From contig OX578277.1 of NCBI GenBank assembly GCA_951217055.1, forward strand, positions 104,726,119-104,790,118: a DNA stretch of 64,000 nt, written 5' to 3'. The stretch's first letter is position 1. Every line of letters starts with the position of its first letter. Made by a program: the position numbers and the translations under genes. Below are positions 50,401 through 56,400 of the stretch, one piece after another. The stretch comes from Gerris lacustris. Taxonomy: Eukaryota > Arthropoda > Insecta > Hemiptera > Gerridae. The notes beneath the pieces are model-generated. The model had not been told where the DNA came from. It searched no databases and saw only the letters and a program-made list of their open reading frames with translations.

Positions 50401-53400
50401 TCAGAACCCTCCCAAAAAAGTCAGTCTATCAAAGTAGTAAAATCTACATTTTGGTCTACAGCCTGCTCTTTCTTTAGTCTATAACCTCACTTTAGGTTAC
50501 TCCTTTATAAACAAGACTGCTCGCTTTCTTTAGTCTATAACCTCACTTTAGGTTACTCCTTCATAAACAAGTCTGCTCTTTCTTTAGTCTATAACCTCAC
50601 TTTAGGTTACTCCTTCATAAACAAGTCTGCTCTTTCTTTAGTCTATAACTTCACTTTAGGTTACTCCTTCATAAACAAGTCTGCTCTTTCTTTAGTCTAT
50701 AACCTCACTTTAGGTTACTCCTTCATAAACAAGTCTGCTCTTTCTTTAGTCTATAACCTCACTTTAGGTTACTCCTTCATAAACAAGTCTGCTCTTTCTT
50801 TAGTCTATAACCTCACTTTAGGTTACTCCTTCATAAACAAGTCTGCTCTTTCTTTATTCAATAACCTCACTTTAGGTTACTCCTTCATAAACAAGTCTGC
50901 TCTTTCTTTAGTCTATAACCTCACTTAAGGTTACTCCTTCATAAACAAGTCTGCTCTTTCTTTAGTCTATAACTTCACTTTAGGTTACTCCTTCATAAAC
51001 AAGTCTGCTCTTTCTTTAGTCTATAACTTCACTTTAGGTTACTCCTTCATAAACAAGTCTGCTCTTTCTTTAGTCTATAACCTCACTTTAGGTTACTCCT
51101 TCATAAACAAGTCTGCTCTTTCTTTAGTCTATAACCTCACTTTAGGTTACTCCTTCATAAACAAGTCTGCTCTTTCTTTAGTCTATAACCTCACTTTAGG
51201 TTACTCCTTCATAAACAAGTCTGCTCTTTCTTTATTCAATAACCTCACTTTAGGTTACTCCTTCATAAACAAGTCTGCTCTTTCTTTAGTCTATAACCTC
51301 ACTTTAGGTCACTCCTTCATAAACAAGTCTGCTCTTTCTTTAGTATATTTATATATATTTATTTATTTATAACCTCACTTTAGGTTACTCCTTCATAAAC
51401 AAGTCTGCTCTTTCTTTAGTCTATAACCTCACTTTAGGTTACTTCTTCATAAACAAGTCTGCTCTTTCTTTAGTATATTTATATATATTTATTTATTTAT
51501 AACCTCACTTTAGGTTACTCCTTCATAAACAATTCTGCTCTTTTTTTAGTCTACCTAAAAAGTCTTTTTTTTAACCTTACTTTAGGTTACTACTTCATAA
51601 ACAAGCCTGTTCTTTCCTTTATTTTACTCAACACTTGGGCAGTTGCTGAATAAGGCATAAAACAGACATTGCTGCAAAGTTTATAACGCTACTTTGAATG
51701 GCTGCCTTTTTTGGAGGGGGTCTGGAACTTTTTTCTTTTCTTTTGAGTTCCCTCCTCCATGGGCGTCGTCTTGGTTTTTTACGAGGCAGTGGAAGGAGCA
51801 AGGCAACTGTATTTTCCTCTTACATACATTAAATCGACGAATAATGAGGATATAGAGTACAGAGTAGTATATATGATATAATTATCATGATACAATTATT
51901 TATTAACAAATGAGACAGCCCAAAAGGCCCCCATACACGGTCAAAATGTTTGCGCAAACATTTTGACCGTGTATGGGGCTGTTTGACGTTTGCGCAAACA
52001 TCATGTTTGCATGTATGGCTTAAGACCCCATACACGATCAAACATTTTACGCAAACATCACGTTTGCGAAAACCTGATGTCGGGCAAAAAATTTAGGCCA
52101 TACCATATGTTTGCGCAAACATCAAATAGCCCCATACACGGTCAAAATGTTTGCGCAAATATTTTGGGGACCTTTAACATGGGGGCCTTTAGATTTTTCT
52201 GACATATGGTTTGCGCAAACATCATGTTTGCGGAAAAGGTTTGATCGTGTATGGGGGCCTTAAAGTTCAAAATGAGGTCATTCAAATTATGTAACTTCTT
52301 AAAACTTGGAGTACAAAGTAGTTATGTTTGCGAGCTGCATAGCTTAAAAACTGTTCATCCGATTTTAATGAAATTTGGATAATTGGCTATATTTAGCAAA
52401 TTGTTAGTCCCATGTAAGTTTCAACCTTTTTTTTAATTTCACATACGCACAAACATACATTTATTTACACCTATATCTTCAAAAGTTCTCATCTGATTGT
52501 TATAAAATTTGGATGATTTGTCGAAAGTAAACCGTAGTTAGCACCAGATTAATTTCAACCGTCTGTGCTCTTTAAATGTTTCTAAATTTATACTTTAATT
52601 CATGAAAAAATCATAACATTTTTGACAGATTTAAAAAACGGGGGAAGAAATAGATTGTAAAATCATTAAATTATATGAAATAGGACGCCAGGCTATCTGC
52701 CACACTGACTGACAGACTATTTATCTTACTATTAGAATATGGATACAAGTATTCATTGTTCAATAAAACTTGATAGAAAATCGTAAGAAATATGAAATAA
52801 TGTACGTCATGCAGGTGTAATAAAATGAATTAGAATTGATTTGAGTTGACTCGCTTACTGCATTCATTTCATTTAAACAAAATTTATGATGAAATAATTT
52901 TCTGTAATGCTATATATGATGCAGAGGTCAGAATATGATCATAAATCAAACCTACGTGACCACTGCACTCAACTTAAATACCCTCTGTCGTTTGACACAT
53001 TTCTTCATATTTCAAGGCTCAGTATTATTATGTTAGATCCGTATTAACGTAAAATCTTGTATTCAACGAATGTTATTAACGATGTACTTTTCTAAACTAT
53101 TGTAATGAAGTTACCTGCATGTAAATATTGATTGGCCAATAATGTTTTAATATTTTACTTGGGGGATCGTAATTATTTTTATTTTTTTGTGTAGTAAAAC
53201 TGTTTTAAGGTTTTAGTAAGTGATTTTTCTTCCGAGGTTATCGAAGGTGACGGAAGCATTTCGACAATATTGAAAAACAAGTGTTTTTTTTCAAAATTTA
53301 TTTTTCTGGCATACATAATGTGACTAAATCTCCCCTCCCACCCTTGGTGATATAGATGGTAAAAAGATCTATATATTTCAATGACAACATGCACTCTACT

Positions 53401-56400
53401 GCATATTGTACGCACACCACTGCATGAAATAGTACATTACGCGTCGAGTGCAATGTATTTTGCATGCGAGTGTGGAGTGTGGGCCACACGAGCAAAGCAA
53501 AATGCCGTATTCGCACGAGTTGCGTACCGTACTTTATCTACGATTGTTAGATTTAAATAATAAATCCAGAAAACAATAAACTTGCTGTATGTAAGTTCGT
53601 ATCTCTCTCCTGATAAAGATGACATCAATTCTTGAGTTGTATTTTTTTGCCGAATTAATTATTTATGGAGGAGTATTATTCTCCACAGTTTCGTCAAAGT
53701 CACTTGATTCAATCATTGTTTTTTCACTAAAAACTCGATATAAACAGTTACTTTAATAAAATAACAGCAAATTAGTTTTTCATCCAGAAGGGAGAAAACA
53801 TTAACTTTCCACCCTACTTTATAGGGAGGAAAGGATCCCATTACAGCCTAGTTGTGAAAATCGTGGCGGAAAGTAGAAATCGTGGCGGAAAGTAAATATC
53901 GTGGTGGAAAGTAACAGTAGAGCCAACTTATTATTCTTTAAAAATTAGTGTTGCCCTAAAAACCAATTTTAATATGTTTTATAATATTTTGCTAAAATTA
54001 TTTCATTCAAAATTATATTTTGGACATTTCTTCCGTGGGAATTTTTTTCGTGGGTATTTTTTCCGTGGGCATTTTTTCCGGTTTTTTTTTCCTTGGGCAT
54101 TTTTTCCGTGGGCATTTTTTCCGTGATTCCCCTTTGAATTTGTAACTAGTAGCAGTTTCTTTTTAACTTTTAACTGAATGACTCGACTGCTAAACAGTTT
54201 TTTTTTAAATATTAGAGAGTTTAAATAACACGTACTTTTGATTGCAGTGATGCTTTAATTTTTATCGTCATTTTAAAATGTCGTATGACTTCATAATTGA
54301 GTTTAAACAAGAGTTATACAAAAGAGGTAGGTTACGTCTAATCAGGTTATATTTATGTTTTTGATGTCTCGTATTTTAGGGTTAAACACAAATAAATTAA
54401 ATAATATTCAGTTAGTCATTTTGTAGTATTATTAAAACATTTAAATTATTATTATAGTTACATAGTTATAGAAAGTCATTATAGAAATCAAATAAAACAT
54501 AGTTGGAATTGATGAATTGCACATTTTATTCATATTATTTTTTTTACTACAAGATGTTATAAAACTTTTTCTTTTGCTTTTAAAATTCATTTTTAAAATT
54601 AAAGGAACAAAAATTTGTAAATTTAGTTATTAATACCTAAATAAATAGATAAAACGAAATCATAGGTTTTATTTGTGTTGATTTTCTCCCTTCAAGAGGA
54701 AAAATCTTGAACGTACCACGGGAGCAAAAAGTCATAGCACCCTCGCACTAATTAACTCCCTCGGCTATGCCTCGGGATTAAACTTCATGGTTCCCTCGGC
54801 TGCGCCTCAGGAACCAACTAAATAACTCCCTCGGCTACGCCTCGGGATTTAGACAGTATGGTTCCCTCGGCTACGCCTCAGGAACCAACCAAATCGCTCA
54901 GGTTGTAATGACTTTGTTTCCTCCCTTGGTGCGTAAATAACTATTGTTATATGTAAACAAACTCGCTAATCGTTAAGAATCGCTAAAGCTAAAGAATTCA
55001 TCTTCTTTACCGCCCTAGGGTGGTAAAGAAGAGGAATACTTACGTAAAGAATGTACGTAAAGAATCACTTTCTACGCATCTAAACAGAGATACAATGTTT
55101 ATATTTCGTATCAATCGTAGATAAATGCATTTACTTCGTTTAGTCAGTTTTAATATTACACTATCCAAGTAGCGTCAAAGTAGAGTCAAAGCTGACTTGG
55201 TACAACTATACTTAGACCGTGTATACCCGGCTTTACGCGGCGTACCTTACTGTTGTTGAAAGGAGTAAGGTAAACTAAAATTTAAAAAGGGCTAATCCTT
55301 ACCACCTAAAGCAGGCAAACTATTCATTGTTAACGGACGAAGGATTATTTAAAGCGGTGTAAAGATCAGAAGAACAAATATTTCATTTAAAAATAAATAT
55401 AAATATAACCACCTTCCCTCAATGAGACTAATGTCTATTTATGCTAATACTTAGAAACAATCTACGCCTCACTAAAACTCTAAAATGCAAATTTCCCGAA
55501 ACCCTTTTTACCTCTGTTTTTCATACTTAAAAAATATTTACTATTCCACGAATGATAGAATATATAATATTAATATTTTTAGAATGTATATTCCTCATTT
55601 TACAACTGTGCTATTAAAACTAGGTAGAATTAATTTATTATATTAGGTTTATTATATTATTAAGGTTTACGAGCGGTTAAGCCGTTGCCTTAGCTTAGCA
55701 ATAACGAATAATTTCGAGGTGAGTCTTCGCCGCCGAGACGCTACTTGATTATATAAATAATTACAAAATAAAAATGACCTATTATATACTATGTTTTTAA
55801 ATTATCTGTTGAATCGTGTGTACTGTTGATAATATAATTGTCATTGTTATAATATAATGTTAGTGAAAAAAAAAAAATAGTTCCGAATTTATTTACTTCA
55901 CATAAATGACAACCATCTAGAGAGCTGATCTTAAACCTATAAAAGGACAAATCTTTGTGCAACGGATCTCACCAACACTGAATCTAAACCGTGCCATTGA
56001 TATGCCCTCGTGTAGGGACAGTAAGAGAAGAAAAAGAAAAATGTGTACAAGTAAAGAAGCACAGATGCAGAAAAATTAAACCGATACCTAGGACACAAGT
56101 GTTAACAAACCTGGTTGTCACACGTCAATTAATTTATTTCTTTATCTCCAGTAGGGGAAAAAAGTTATGATTTTGAATTAGTTTAGAGGGACTAAAACAG
56201 GTCTTTTCATCCCTGAACTCAAAAAGTAGGGAGAAAAAGTAAAAGTAGGGCAAAAAAGTAAAGTAGGGCAAAAAAGTAAAAATTGCAACTTAATTATTTT
56301 ATAAACAGTAAAAAATGTATGGCTAATGTAATGAAGTTGTTGAAATCAGGTTGGCGGCACTGCGCTTTTTTGACCATGTTTATATCTTTGTTTACAACAT

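Larger units (their letters stand above)
53781..54945 (+). mobile_element. Hairpin-tailed element E, nested in family A
   Basis: Boundaries come from the intact site in copy 1. The element starts CATCCAGAAGGGAGAAAA (one or two T of ambiguity) and ends GCGTAAATAACTATT. It holds an internal inverted match TTTTCTCCCTTC near 54673, followed by a tail with four hairpins at 54757-54777, 54789-54815, 54827-54847 and 54860-54886. No target-site duplication beyond ambiguous T. No transposase frame. Confidence 0.8.
53428..55127 (-). mobile_element. Family A copy 3, split by an insertion
   Basis: Same landmarks as copies 1 and 2: AATAGTACATTACGCGTCGA at 53428, TTTATCTACGATTG near 53531, a palindrome remnant near 54985-55040, and a closing complement near 55110. 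The coding relic has a nonsense codon. A 1.17-kb element (53781-54945) sits at ATTAGTTTT^GTTA, intact in copy 1. The inner hairpin of copies 1 and 2 is deleted here. Confidence 0.85.

Noticed and set aside
52020..52202. Plus-strand frame with repeated RKHHVC and HTRSN
   Set aside because: Translation of the GTTTGCGCAAAC and CCCCATACACG repeats of the MITE.
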